From Bacteroidales bacterium UBA1374 (GTDB lineage: Bacteria > Bacteroidota > Bacteroidia > Bacteroidales > UBA932): a stretch of DNA of 63,112 bases. How positions within the stretch are numbered: position 1 is the first letter of the stretch; each line of letters starts with the position of its first letter. Made by a program: the position numbers and the translations under genes. Below, piece after piece: positions 8,548 through 18,203 of the stretch. The stretch covers positions 189,346-252,457 of the forward strand of contig DBRG01000019.1 in assembly GCA_002305545.1 (NCBI GenBank). Reading direction: 5' to 3'. Under the pieces are notes generated by a model. The model was not told the origin of the DNA and did no database searches. It saw only the letters and a program-made list of their open reading frames with translations.

Positions 8548-10998
8548 ATGAAAAAGATCCTTATTAGTTTATTTATTTTATTGCCATATTTTACCAACGC
8601 ACAAACAATCCGCGGGAAGGTATTGCTTTCCGTTGAACAGGGAGATGCCCAACCGGCCGCAGGGGCTGTTGTTTATTGGGTTCCGGAGCAGGAGGGAGGC
8701 CGTGTGGAGCACGTGGTGTATACCACAGATGATGGTGTGTTCAGCATTCCGGCCGGAAAATCACGGAAGCTGGCAGCATCCTATATGGGTTATATAGACG
8801 ATACCATCGGGGTGGGTTCCGGGCAGGACCCTGTTGAATTCGTTTTACAGGAGGATGCCGGTACCCTGGATGTTCTTAATATTACAGGAAGAAGACAGGC
8901 AAATTTCATTTCCCGCCTTGCATCTGTCAAAACAGAGGTGATCACAGCGGCCGGCCTGTGCAAAATGGCCTGCTGCAACCTTGCCGAGAGCTTTGAAAAC
9001 TCGGCCAGTGTCTCTGTGGGATTTACCGATGCCGTCACCGGAGCGCGCCAGATCCGGCTGCTGGGGCTTAGCGGGAATTATACCCAGATGCTGGAAGAGA
9101 ACCGGCCTGCCATGCGAGGCATCCAGGTTCCTTTTGGTCTTTCCTTTATTCCCGGTCAATGGCTGGAAAGCATACAGATAGCCAAGGGAACCGGATCTGT
9201 TGTGAACGGTTGCGAAGCCATCACCGGACAGATCAATATGGAATTCAGAAAACCCACCGCAGAATTGCCGCTTTTTGTGAACCTTTTCCTGAACGATGCA
9301 TTGCGCACCGAGGCCAATGTAGCTTCTTCACTTCAGTTGAATGACCGGTGGAGTACCGTCGTTCTGGCCCACGGTTCGTTAGACCTGATGCGGCATGATT
9401 CCAACGGGGACGGCTTTATGGACGAACCGTTAACCAATCGCTATTCATTGGCAAACAGATGGTTGTATGCCGACCCGTCCGGCCTCCAACTCCGTTTTGG
9501 ACTCAGGGGACTGTACGAAGACAGAAAGAGCGGAGAAATGGACAGCGACTGGGTACTGCCAGGGCAGGCAAGAGACAATACGATCTGGGGATCCCGGATC
9601 ATCAATAAAGGAGTGAATGCTTATGTTAAACTGGGAATTCCCCTTGTCAAACATGACCACAACCATAACCATGTACAGGTACCCGTACATGAACATGAGC
9701 CTGGAGAAGATCATGAGCATGAAGGAGAACATGACCATGAGCATGACATGGAACTTGCAACGGAGCAGGAACATGAGCACGGTGAGGATCACGGACATGA
9801 AACTGCTGATGCAACTGAAGCTGCAGAAGAAGATAGCCACATTGACCCGAACATTGCCCTGGTACTGGATTACAACCTGCACAAACAGGACGCCTATTTT
9901 GGTTTGAAAGATTTCAATGCCCTGCAAAGTGACTTTTTCGCCAACGCGATCTTCATGTCGAGCCTTGGGAAGCATCATAAATTAACGGCCGGTATCAGTG
10001 CTTTGATGGAGGATTTTGACCAGGTACTGACAGACCGGTGGCCTGCCGGCGGAGAGGAATCTTTTGACCTGGGCCGGAAAGAAGGTGTTTATGGAGCCTA
10101 CGGGGAATACACCCTTGAATGGGGAGAAAAGCTGGTTTTCATAGCCGGGGCAAGGGCCGATTACAACACCCTTTATGGCTGGCTGTTCACACCGGGCGTA
10201 AACCTGCGCTATAATTTTACGGAGAACCTGGTTTTCAGAGCCAATGCAGGAAGGGGGTACCGTACTCCATACAGCATTACCGACAACATCGGGGTACTGT
10301 CGACCGGACGCAGGATACTTTTCCAGGAAACCCCGGATGTAGAAGAGGCCTGGACCTACGGACTGAACCTGACACTGGGACTGCCTTTTGGTTACGGAGG
10401 GAACTCTTCTCTGAGTGTTGAATATTTCCGCACCGATTTTATGAACCAGCTGATAGCCGATCAGGAATACCTTTGGGATGCAGAGATCCCCTCCATTCTT
10501 TTCTATAACCTGGAAGGCCGTTCCTATACCAACACCTGGCAGGCCGACTTTACGACCGAGCCGTTTGACGGATTTTCTGTTATGGCCACATTTCGCTACA
10601 ACGATTCCAAGGTGCACCTTAAAGGACAGGGATTGGTGGACCGTCCCCTTACCAGCAAGTTCAAGGGAGTTTTGAACCTGCAATACACCACACCACAGGA
10701 CACCTGGGTGTTTGATGTGACCGGGCAGATTAACGGTCCGGCCAGGATCCCTTCCTTTGCAACAGATACAGAAGATAAGACCTCTCCTGTTTTTCCCATG
10801 TTCTATGCCCAGATTACCCGCAAGTTCAAGAACATAGACATTTATATTGGAGGGGAAAACCTGCTGAATTACAGGCAGCCGGACCCCATCATCTCTGCAG
10901 ATGATCCGTTTTCTCCCCATTTTAATGCAAGCATTATCTGGGGACCGCTGATGGGAATCAGGGTTTACGCAGGGTTGCGTCTTTCCCTGTTCAGGTAA
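8548..10998 (+). CDS. TonB-dependent receptor with a His-rich metal-binding-like insert
   Basis: 816 residues. Signal peptide MKKILISLFILLPYFTNAQ, a carboxypeptidase-regulatory-like domain (about 20-105), then a plug (MACCNLAESFENSASVSVGF, GSVVNGCEAITGQINMEF) and a barrel that ends in Phe-Arg (LRLSLFR). Residues about 368-420 are an insertion with repeated His-Asp/His-Glu pairs, about 17 His in 50 residues, placed in what should be an extracellular loop. This suggests uptake of, or gating by, a transition metal such as Cu, Zn or Ni; the metal is not determinable here. It follows the HYC_CC_PP-like gene and probably shares its transcript. Confidence 0.88.
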   Translation: MKKILISLFILLPYFTNAQTIRGKVLLSVEQGDAQPAAGAVVYWVPEQEGGRVEHVVYTTDDGVFSIPAGKSRKLAASYMGYIDDTIGVGSGQDPVEFVLQEDAGTLDVLNITGRRQANFISRLASVKTEVITAAGLCKMACCNLAESFENSASVSVGFTDAVTGARQIRLLGLSGNYTQMLEENRPAMRGIQVPFGLSFIPGQWLESIQIAKGTGSVVNGCEAITGQINMEFRKPTAELPLFVNLFLNDALRTEANVASSLQLNDRWSTVVLAHGSLDLMRHDSNGDGFMDEPLTNRYSLANRWLYADPSGLQLRFGLRGLYEDRKSGEMDSDWVLPGQARDNTIWGSRIINKGVNAYVKLGIPLVKHDHNHNHVQVPVHEHEPGEDHEHEGEHDHEHDMELATEQEHEHGEDHGHETADATEAAEEDSHIDPNIALVLDYNLHKQDAYFGLKDFNALQSDFFANAIFMSSLGKHHKLTAGISALMEDFDQVLTDRWPAGGEESFDLGRKEGVYGAYGEYTLEWGEKLVFIAGARADYNTLYGWLFTPGVNLRYNFTENLVFRANAGRGYRTPYSITDNIGVLSTGRRILFQETPDVEEAWTYGLNLTLGLPFGYGGNSSLSVEYFRTDFMNQLIADQEYLWDAEIPSILFYNLEGRSYTNTWQADFTTEPFDGFSVMATFRYNDSKVHLKGQGLVDRPLTSKFKGVLNLQYTTPQDTWVFDVTGQINGPARIPSFATDTEDKTSPVFPMFYAQITRKFKNIDIYIGGENLLNYRQPDPIISADDPFSPHFNASIIWGPLMGIRVYAGLRLSLFR

Positions 10999-11014
10999 GA
11001 GTCAGATATTGGCT

Positions 11015-11022
11015 TATATTTG
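11015..11022 (+). promoter_or_regulatory. -7 promoter element for the GH9-CE4 gene
   Basis: TATATTTG matches TANNTTTG exactly and lies 29 nt before the ATG at 11052. No convincing -33 box is seen. Confidence 0.45.
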
Positions 11023-11051
11023 CAGGTGAAAACAATTAAAAAACAAGCCAT

Positions 11052-13598
11052 ATGAGACGTTTTTTCACATGTATGCTTTTCTGCCTGTTTTCCCTGCAGC
11101 CAATGACAGCACAGGAAACCGGGGCCTGGATACGGATCAATCAGGCCGGTTATCTGCCGGAAGATATTAAAGTGGCCGTGCTGATTTCAAAAGAAGAAGC
11201 GTCTGCCGTCGCTTTCCGGATCCTGGACATGAGAACCGGGACGTGTGTTTTTTCCGGATCGGTGGAAAAAGGAACCATGATAGAAGTCCCAGGCGAAAAA
11301 TGGGGCATGGCCTCGGCTTTCCGCCTGGATTTTTCCGGATTAAAAGAAGAAGGCGGTTACCGGATCGTGACAGACATTCCGGGGAAGGGGACGGTGGAAT
11401 CGCCGGCTTTCAGGATCGGGACCGAGGTATACGAGGGAACAGCCGATTTCCTGCTCACTTACATGCGGCAGCAACGTTGCGGCGACAACCCCTTTCTGGA
11501 TACACTCTGTCATCAGAACGACGGTTACATAGTGCTGCATCCCGAGCGCACGGGAGAAAAGATCGATGTAAGGGGTGGATGGCACGATGCCACCGATTAC
11601 CTTCAATACCTTACCACCAGTGCCAACGCCACATTCCAGATGATGTTCGCCTATACGCAGACAGAAGACAAAACCGTGTTCAAAGACCGCTTTGATGCTT
11701 CCGGAAGGCCTGGAGCCAACGGGATCCCCGATATCCTGGACGAGGTTCGCTGGGGCCTGGAATGGCTCTTGAAAATGAATCCCGAAGACAAGGTGATGTT
11801 CAACCAGATCGCCGATGACCGGGACCATGTGGGCTTCCGGCTTCCGGTGGGCGACAAGGCCGATTACGGGTGGGGACCGGGCGGGGGACGTCCCGTCTAT
11901 TTCATTACAGGGGAAAGGCAGGGATTGAGGGAGCACATCAACCGGACCACCGGGGTGGCCTCCTCGGCGGGAAAATTTGCCTCGGCTTTTGCCCTGGGGG
12001 CCGAATTGTTCAGGGAGCTGGACCCCGTTTTTTCAGAAAAAATGAAGGCCAAAGCACTGCCGGCTTATCGTTTTGCCGAGGAAAAACCGGGTAATACGCA
12101 GACTTGTTGCGTGGTCTCTCCCTATTTTTATGAAGAAGACAATTATGTAGACGATGTTGAACTGGCTGCGGCCGTTTTCCACCACTTGGGAGCAGGGGAG
12201 GAATGGCTGCAAAAGGCCGATTACTGGGGGCAGCTGGAAGAGGTGACCCCGTGGATGGAACTGGGCCGTGCCAGGCATTACCAGTTTTACCCGTTCATCA
12301 ACCTGGGACACTACTACCTGGCATTGTCGGACACACCCATTGCGGAAAAATACACGGAATACATGCGCCGGGGCCTGGAGCATATCCGGCAAAGGGGAGG
12401 GGATTGTGCCTTTCAGAACGGGGTTCCCTTCATGTGGTGTTCCAACAATATGGTGGCAGCGGCCATCACGCAGGCCGACCTTTATTACAGGCTTACGGGG
12501 GACACCACATACCGGGAGATGGAAGCGTCCCTGCGCGACTGGCTCTTTGGGTGCAACCCATGGGGAACGTCCATGATCGTGGATTTTCCGCGGGGAGGCG
12601 ATTATTCCGAACGGCCTCATACTTCCTACCTGCCCACGCTGGGCAAGAGCACTCCGGGCGGGCTGATTGACGGTCCGCAGCTGAGGGAACGCCTGAAAGA
12701 CCACAGCCAGTATATTTCCCTGGCCGATGGGGCCGAGTCTTATGCTCCGTTCAACCAGGGGGTTGCCCTGTACCATGACGAGACGTGGGATTATGCAACC
12801 AATGAACCCACCATGGATGGGACGGCCTCGCTGACTTATTACCTGGCCAGAAGGGAAGCCGAAGGCAGAAAGGAAGCCGCCCGGCTTGCAGCAGACAGAT
12901 CACGTCCGGCCACGGAAAGAGACCAACGCGGGGGCATCATCCGCATGAATCCCGGATCCCCTGAAATCTATCTGACTTTCACCGCCGATGAACGTTTTGA
13001 AGGGGGTAGGACTGTGCTGGAAACATTGAAAAAGAACGGGATAAAGGCTTCTTTCTTCCTGACCGGCAAGTGCCTGCGGGATCCTCAGTGGAAAGAACTG
13101 GTGCAGGACATCATAAGCCAAGGGCATTATGTGGGGCCTCACGGAGACATGCACCTGCAGTACGCTCCCTGGGACGGGGACATTGAACAGTCGCTGGTTT
13201 CCGGCGATAGTCTCAGGAACGACATTGCCCGCAATATGGACGAACTGTCGCGTGTCGGGCTGGATGTCTCGAAAATCCGCTGGTTCATGCCTTCCTATGA
13301 GCATTTCAATACAGAGACGGTCCGCGTGACCGCATCCATGGGAATGGAAGTGATCCATCTGACTCCCGGCATCATGACCCTGGCGGATTACACTACTCCG
13401 GACATGCCATCCTACAGGAGCACCCGGGAACTGCAGAAGCAACTGTATGACTTTGAAAGAGAAAAAGGACTGCATGGGGCAATCATGCTCATCCATCCTG
13501 GAACAGAACCTTCCAGGACCGAAAAACTGTATGACCGGCTTGACCAGATCGTAAAGACCCTGAAAAGAAAGGGATACGTTTTCCGGCGGCTGCCCTGA
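11052..13598 (+). CDS. GH9 glycosidase fused to a CE4-type polysaccharide deacetylase
   Basis: 848 residues, exported (MRRFFTCMLFCLFSLQPMTAQ). A CelD_N-like immunoglobulin domain (INQAGYLPEDIKVAVL) precedes a GH9 (alpha/alpha)6 domain with the catalytic Asp pair in HDATDY (D179, D182) and the acid Glu in NEPTMDG (E585). From about residue 630 a NodB-fold domain follows: LTFTADERF (D646), HGDMH (H697, H701) and MPSYEHFN, the three deacetylase motifs in a TADE variant instead of TFDDG. The substrate could be a beta-glucan or an N-acetylated glycan such as chitosan, since some GH9 enzymes are exo-glucosaminidases. This is inference. Confidence 0.9.
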   Translation: MRRFFTCMLFCLFSLQPMTAQETGAWIRINQAGYLPEDIKVAVLISKEEASAVAFRILDMRTGTCVFSGSVEKGTMIEVPGEKWGMASAFRLDFSGLKEEGGYRIVTDIPGKGTVESPAFRIGTEVYEGTADFLLTYMRQQRCGDNPFLDTLCHQNDGYIVLHPERTGEKIDVRGGWHDATDYLQYLTTSANATFQMMFAYTQTEDKTVFKDRFDASGRPGANGIPDILDEVRWGLEWLLKMNPEDKVMFNQIADDRDHVGFRLPVGDKADYGWGPGGGRPVYFITGERQGLREHINRTTGVASSAGKFASAFALGAELFRELDPVFSEKMKAKALPAYRFAEEKPGNTQTCCVVSPYFYEEDNYVDDVELAAAVFHHLGAGEEWLQKADYWGQLEEVTPWMELGRARHYQFYPFINLGHYYLALSDTPIAEKYTEYMRRGLEHIRQRGGDCAFQNGVPFMWCSNNMVAAAITQADLYYRLTGDTTYREMEASLRDWLFGCNPWGTSMIVDFPRGGDYSERPHTSYLPTLGKSTPGGLIDGPQLRERLKDHSQYISLADGAESYAPFNQGVALYHDETWDYATNEPTMDGTASLTYYLARREAEGRKEAARLAADRSRPATERDQRGGIIRMNPGSPEIYLTFTADERFEGGRTVLETLKKNGIKASFFLTGKCLRDPQWKELVQDIISQGHYVGPHGDMHLQYAPWDGDIEQSLVSGDSLRNDIARNMDELSRVGLDVSKIRWFMPSYEHFNTETVRVTASMGMEVIHLTPGIMTLADYTTPDMPSYRSTRELQKQLYDFEREKGLHGAIMLIHPGTEPSRTEKLYDRLDQIVKTLKRKGYVFRRLP

Positions 13599-13654
13599 TG
13601 CTCCGGACGATGCTTTTTTTATATCTTTGCCCCGTCTAAAAATGATTCCCGTTT

Positions 13655-14512
13655 ATGTACAAAATCCTTAAGAAAAGAATCCTGGCACCTGACATCTGCC
13701 TGATGGAAGTGTCGGCTCCCCGCGTGGCATCCAGTGCTCAGCCCGGACAATTCATCATTGTCAGGGTAGGGGAAAAGGGGGAAAGGGTACCCCTGACCAT
13801 CTGTGATTTCGATCCAGTGAGCGGCTCGGTTACCATTGTGACACAAAGGGTGGGAGCCTCATCCCGCAAAATATTTGCCCTTGAAGAAGGGGATTCTTTT
13901 AACGATTTTGCCGGACCCCTGGGTGTTCCTTCCGAATTCATTCACGAAAGTGAAAAGGTCCTGAAGCAAAAGAGATATCTTTTTATTGCAGGAGGACTGG
14001 GTACGGCGCCTGTTTATCCCCAGGTTAAGTATTTGCATCAAAAAGGTGCGCAGGTAGACGTGATCATTGGGGCAAAAACACGCGATCTTGTCATCATGGA
14101 AGAAGAAATGAGACAGGTGGCCTCACAGGTGCACATCTGCACCGATGACGGTTCCTACGGGTTTAAAGGACTGGTGACAGCCAGGCTCAAAGAATTGCTT
14201 GATGGTGGTGAACAGTACGACCAGGCGGTTGCCATAGGTCCCATGATCATGATGAAATTCGTGACAATGACTGCCCGGGAATACAATCTTCCGCTTATTG
14301 TGAGTCTGAACACCCTGATGGTTGACGGAACGGGTATGTGCGGGGCCTGCCGTGTCACGGTGGGAGGAAAAACACGCTTTGCCTGTGTGGACGGCCCCGA
14401 ATTTGATGCCTACAAAGTGGATTTTGACGAGGCCATGAGGCGCCAGTCCATGTACAAGACGCAAGAGGTGGATGCGGATCATAAATGCAAAATTGGTTTA
14501 GGCAATGGATAA
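13655..14512 (+). CDS. NfnA/SudB-like ferredoxin-NAD(P) reductase subunit
   Basis: 285 residues, cytoplasmic. An N-terminal FAD-binding barrel (AQPGQFIIVRV) is followed by an NAD(P)-binding domain (FIAGGLGTAPVYP) and a C-terminal cysteine motif (GTGMCGACRVTVGG then CVDGPEFD) that binds a [2Fe-2S] cluster in this family. With the next gene it forms the pair annotated either as NADH-dependent ferredoxin:NADP+ oxidoreductase or sulfide dehydrogenase; sequence alone does not decide between them. It overlaps the partner by 8 nt. TATCTTTG at 13622-13629 is a candidate -7 element. Confidence 0.9.
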   Translation: MYKILKKRILAPDICLMEVSAPRVASSAQPGQFIIVRVGEKGERVPLTICDFDPVSGSVTIVTQRVGASSRKIFALEEGDSFNDFAGPLGVPSEFIHESEKVLKQKRYLFIAGGLGTAPVYPQVKYLHQKGAQVDVIIGAKTRDLVIMEEEMRQVASQVHICTDDGSYGFKGLVTARLKELLDGGEQYDQAVAIGPMIMMKFVTMTAREYNLPLIVSLNTLMVDGTGMCGACRVTVGGKTRFACVDGPEFDAYKVDFDEAMRRQSMYKTQEVDADHKCKIGLGNG

Positions 14513-15884
14513 GAAATACAAGGTCCCGGTAAGGGAGCAGGATCCGAAAGCCAGGGTCGGGAATTTCAAGGAAGTCAGTTACGGGTACAACGCAGAAGAA
14601 GCCTTGCTGGAAGCATCGCGGTGCATCCAGTGCAAGAATCCCAGGTGTGTAGGCGGGTGCCCGGTTTCCATACAGATCCCCCGGTTCATTAAGGCCATCC
14701 TGGAAGGAAACATGCCCGGGGCAGCATCCATTATTGCACAGGATTCTTCATTGCCGGCCGTATGCGGGCGCGTCTGTCCCCAGGAATCACAATGCGAGGG
14801 TGTTTGTATCATGGGTACCAAAAATGAACCCATTGCCATAGGAAAACTGGAGCGGTTTGTCGCCGATTGGGCACGTGAAAATAATTATTCAACAGCCAGC
14901 ACGGCTGTCCGCAACGGTAAGAAAGTGGCCATAGTGGGATCAGGCCCGGCAGGCCTCGCCTGTGCCACCGACCTGGCCAAGGCCGGTTGCGAGGTTACCA
15001 TTTTTGAAGCCTTGCACAAGCCGGGAGGGGTACTTGTCTATGGTATTCCCGAATTCCGTCTTCCCAAGGAAAAAGTGGTGGATTATGAGATCAACCAGGT
15101 TAGAAAGCTGGGGGTGAAAATCGAGTGCAATGTAGTCGTAGGCCGTACGGTAACTATTGATCAACTATTTGAAAGAGAGGGATTTGATGCGGTTTTTGTG
15201 GGTTCCGGGGCCGGACTGCCAAAATTCCTGGGCATCCCGGGTGAAAATTACAACGGGGTTGTCTCGGCCAATGAATTCCTTACAAGGAACAACCTGATGG
15301 AGGCATATGCCCCGGATTCGGACACACCCATTTACGTTGGAAAGCGGGTGGCCGTTGTCGGTGGCGGAAATGTTGCGATGGATGCGGCAAGAACGGCTTT
15401 GCGTCTTGGTGCCGAAGTTGAGGTTGTTTACCGCAGGACGCAAAAAGAAATGCCGGCCAGGGTGGAAGAAGTGCATCACGCAATAGAGGAAGGAGTGACT
15501 TTTCAAATGCTGACGAATCCGGTTGCGGTCCTGGGCAGTGAAAAGGGGTGGGTGACAGGTCTCAGGTGCATCCGTATGGAATTGGGCGAGCCCGATGATA
15601 GCGGCAGGCGCAGACCGGTGGAAGTGCCGGGGTCTGAGTTTGATATTGCATGCGATGTAGCCATCATAGCCCTGGGTACCTCTTCCAACCCCCTGATAGC
15701 CCGTACCACGCCGGGACTGGAAATTAACCGCCACAACGGGATCGTTGCCGATGAAAGGGGAATCACATCGCGCCCCGGCGTTTTTGCCGGCGGTGATGTG
15801 GTTTCCGGAGCCGCAACTGTGATACTGGCTATGGGAGCCGGCCGTCAGGCGGCAAAATCAATCCTGGAATACCTGGGAGTCTGA
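14505..15884 (+). CDS. NfnB/SudA, glutamate-synthase-beta-like flavoprotein
   Basis: 459 residues. The N-terminal helical domain has the cysteines for two [4Fe-4S] clusters (CIQCKNPRCVGGCPV and CGRVCPQESQCEGVC). Two Rossmann segments follow: VAIVGSGPAGLACATDLA for FAD and VAVVGGGNVAMDAARTALRLG for NADPH. Often annotated gltA, but it is the large subunit of the NfnAB/SudAB complex when it follows an NfnA-like gene. Its role would be to balance NADH, NADPH and ferredoxin. The last 56 nt overlap the convergent GH3 gene. Confidence 0.92.
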   Translation: MDKKYKVPVREQDPKARVGNFKEVSYGYNAEEALLEASRCIQCKNPRCVGGCPVSIQIPRFIKAILEGNMPGAASIIAQDSSLPAVCGRVCPQESQCEGVCIMGTKNEPIAIGKLERFVADWARENNYSTASTAVRNGKKVAIVGSGPAGLACATDLAKAGCEVTIFEALHKPGGVLVYGIPEFRLPKEKVVDYEINQVRKLGVKIECNVVVGRTVTIDQLFEREGFDAVFVGSGAGLPKFLGIPGENYNGVVSANEFLTRNNLMEAYAPDSDTPIYVGKRVAVVGGGNVAMDAARTALRLGAEVEVVYRRTQKEMPARVEEVHHAIEEGVTFQMLTNPVAVLGSEKGWVTGLRCIRMELGEPDDSGRRRPVEVPGSEFDIACDVAIIALGTSSNPLIARTTPGLEINRHNGIVADERGITSRPGVFAGGDVVSGAATVILAMGAGRQAAKSILEYLGV

Positions 15885-18135
15885 TCTCTTGTTGAATATT
15901 GCGGGAAGAAGACCCTATGCGCAGGGTGTACTCCCCGGGATCAACCACCCAGCCTGTTCCGGGAACGTAGGAAGAGAGACGGTCCATGGGAATGATTATT
16001 TGAATTTCACAGGATTCTCCCGGTCCGATCCGGGGTGTTTTTGCAAAACCTTTCAATTCCTGGTATGGTTTATCTGCCATGCCTTCAGCCGCGCAGACAT
16101 ATGCCTGGACCACTTCCCGGCCTGCTCTTGCTCCGCTATTGGATATCCTGCACCGCACCACGATCCGGTCTGCTTCCAGCCGGACTTCGGGTTGTGAATA
16201 CAGGAAGGAAGTATAGGAAAGGCCGTATCCGAAGGGATAGGCCACTTTTTTCTGATGGCTGTCAAAATCACGGTATCCCACGTAAATTCCTTCTTCATAG
16301 ATGGTGTAATCAATATTGGGCCTGTCTGCAACGGGTTTTTTCTCTTTTTTCCCTATCATGGAAAGCCACTTGACCGGCACCTCTTCCAGCGGGAAATTTT
16401 TGTGAGACATGAGGTCCTCCAGGTGCACCGGGATGGTAACCGGGAGCCTTCCGCATGGGTTTTCCTTTCCCGAGATGATATCGGCCAGGGCCCTGCCTCC
16501 TTCCTGTCCCGGCATCAAGGCAAGCAAGAGTGCATCGGGCAGGTCGGACCAGGAGGCAGTCTCGACAATGCCTCCCACATTCAGAACAACAATGACGGGT
16601 TTTCCGGCATACTGGAATGCCTTGCAGACATTGCCAATAAGTGCTTTTTCTTTTTCTGTCAACAGGTAATCCCCTTCAATTTTCCGGTCCGTGAATTCAC
16701 CTGTCCGGCGCCCTATGGTGATGATGGCCGCCTGGTTCTCAACCGCAGAACGGGCGATGGCTTCTGTCCCGGGATCTGTTTCTGCCGGCAGTCCCTGTCC
16801 CATGATACGCTGGGTGATGGTTTTCCATTTTCTTTTGTAAGCCCGGTTGACCCTGTCTATGTAGCTTTGGTAGTGCTCAGTGAGCTGAGGGTCCGGAATG
16901 AAGCCGGCTTCCTGAAGACCTTCTGCCGGTGAAACAATGTGATCTGCGTAGACTTCTCCCGATCCCACACCGCCTGCAACCGGTCTGTAGGAGGCAACCC
17001 CGAAAAAGGCGATCCTGCGTACGGAATCGTTCAGCGGAAGGGCATCGCGATTTTCCAGGAGCACCATTCCTTCTGCCGCGGCTTTACGAGCTAAAGTTGT
17101 GTTCCCGGCCCCGGTCTTTACATTGCTGTCCTGGGCTCCAGCCCCGGTGGAAATGCTTTCTTCAGCCTGTTTTCTGTAGGCATGGGAATCCAGCACAAGC
17201 CTGAGGACACGCCTGGCAGAAGTGTTGACTGCTTCTACGGGTAGCTCTCCTTTTCTTAAGGCTTTCAGTATGGCGCGCCTTTGCCAGCCCCTTCCGGGCT
17301 CCAGAAGGTCATTCCCGGCAAGGATCTGTGCAGGGGCATTCCGGCCTCCAAACCAGTCGCTCATTACCAGACCGTCAAAACCCCATTGGTTACGGAGTAT
17401 ACCCGTGAGCAAAACGCTGTCTTCGGATGTATAGGTTCCGTAGATCCTGTTATAGGAGCTCATAATGGTTTTGGGTGAAGACTCATTTATCGCGATCTCA
17501 AAGCCTCTGAAATAGATTTCACGCAGCGTCCTCTCGTCTGCGATCACGTTGTTGTTGTCCCTGTTTGTTTCCTGGTTGTTGGCAGTGAAATGCTTGAGAC
17601 AGGCGGCGGTTCCGTTTTCCTGTATGCCCCGCACCATGGCCGAGGCCATGAATCCTGTGAGCAACGGATCTTCCGAGTAATATTCGTAATTCCTTCCGCA
17701 CAGGGGATGCCGGTGGATGTTCATGGCCGGACCCAGGATCACATCGGCCCCATGGGCCAAAGCCTCGGCCCCCATCGCTTTTCCCACTTCTCTCACCAGG
17801 GAGGTGTCCCAGGTGGAAGCCAGCAAAGAGGCCGAAGGATACCAGGTGGTTGCAGTGGACCTGAGGCGCAAACCGGCCGGCCCGTCTGCCAGCTCCAGTG
17901 ACGGGATGCCATACCTGGAAAGTTTCCCGGTTGCACCCGCTGCTCCTATCGAAGAGCCAAAAAGACCTTCTCCCGTGAGAAGCGAAACTTTCTCCTTCAG
18001 GGTCATGGCTTCCAGGACTTGTTCCGGATTGTTTTTGTTCAGCTTAATAGTCTCGTGCTGACCCCTGGCATTCGTGACAAAACTGCCAAGGAACAGACCT
18101 GTAAACAGAAAGATAGTAATCTTTTTCATAAGCAT
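15829..18135 (-). CDS. Exported GH3 beta-glucosidase-type enzyme
   Basis: 768 residues; ATG codons at 18135 and 18129 are both possible. Signal peptide follows MKKITIFLFTGLFLG. GH3 N-terminal TIM barrel with the substrate-binding CLKHFTANNQETNRDNNN and the nucleophile Asp in GLVMSDWFGG, then the (alpha/beta)6 domain (FGVASYRPVAGGVGSG) and a C-terminal fibronectin-III-like domain (GREVVQAYV). An exo-acting beta-glycosidase, likely periplasmic and finishing oligosaccharides released by the GH9 enzymes nearby; exact specificity is not decidable. Convergent overlap with the NfnB gene. Confidence 0.92.
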   Translation of the reverse strand: MLMKKITIFLFTGLFLGSFVTNARGQHETIKLNKNNPEQVLEAMTLKEKVSLLTGEGLFGSSIGAAGATGKLSRYGIPSLELADGPAGLRLRSTATTWYPSASLLASTWDTSLVREVGKAMGAEALAHGADVILGPAMNIHRHPLCGRNYEYYSEDPLLTGFMASAMVRGIQENGTAACLKHFTANNQETNRDNNNVIADERTLREIYFRGFEIAINESSPKTIMSSYNRIYGTYTSEDSVLLTGILRNQWGFDGLVMSDWFGGRNAPAQILAGNDLLEPGRGWQRRAILKALRKGELPVEAVNTSARRVLRLVLDSHAYRKQAEESISTGAGAQDSNVKTGAGNTTLARKAAAEGMVLLENRDALPLNDSVRRIAFFGVASYRPVAGGVGSGEVYADHIVSPAEGLQEAGFIPDPQLTEHYQSYIDRVNRAYKRKWKTITQRIMGQGLPAETDPGTEAIARSAVENQAAIITIGRRTGEFTDRKIEGDYLLTEKEKALIGNVCKAFQYAGKPVIVVLNVGGIVETASWSDLPDALLLALMPGQEGGRALADIISGKENPCGRLPVTIPVHLEDLMSHKNFPLEEVPVKWLSMIGKKEKKPVADRPNIDYTIYEEGIYVGYRDFDSHQKKVAYPFGYGLSYTSFLYSQPEVRLEADRIVVRCRISNSGARAGREVVQAYVCAAEGMADKPYQELKGFAKTPRIGPGESCEIQIIIPMDRLSSYVPGTGWVVDPGEYTLRIGSSSRNIQQEIRLPGIPGLILPPDGRLP

Positions 18136-18174
18136 AAATATCGGCCATTTTTTTCAAAGTATACAGTTTTCATG

Positions 18175-18182
18175 TATTTTTG
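18175..18182 (+). promoter_or_regulatory. -7 promoter element for hisS
   Basis: TATTTTTG matches TANNTTTG and sits 21 nt before the ATG at 18204. It is in the 68-bp gap between the divergent GH3 gene and hisS. Confidence 0.45.
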
Positions 18183-18203
18183 CAAGGACCAATACAGATA
18201 ATC

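Noticed and set aside
9445..9978. 177-residue antisense frame with many Met/Phe over the His-rich insert
   Set aside because: Its hydrophobic look is simply the reverse complement of His/Glu/Asp codons.
9982..10920. 312-residue antisense open frame in the TonB receptor gene
   Set aside because: Shadow of the barrel-coding frame; no recognisable protein.
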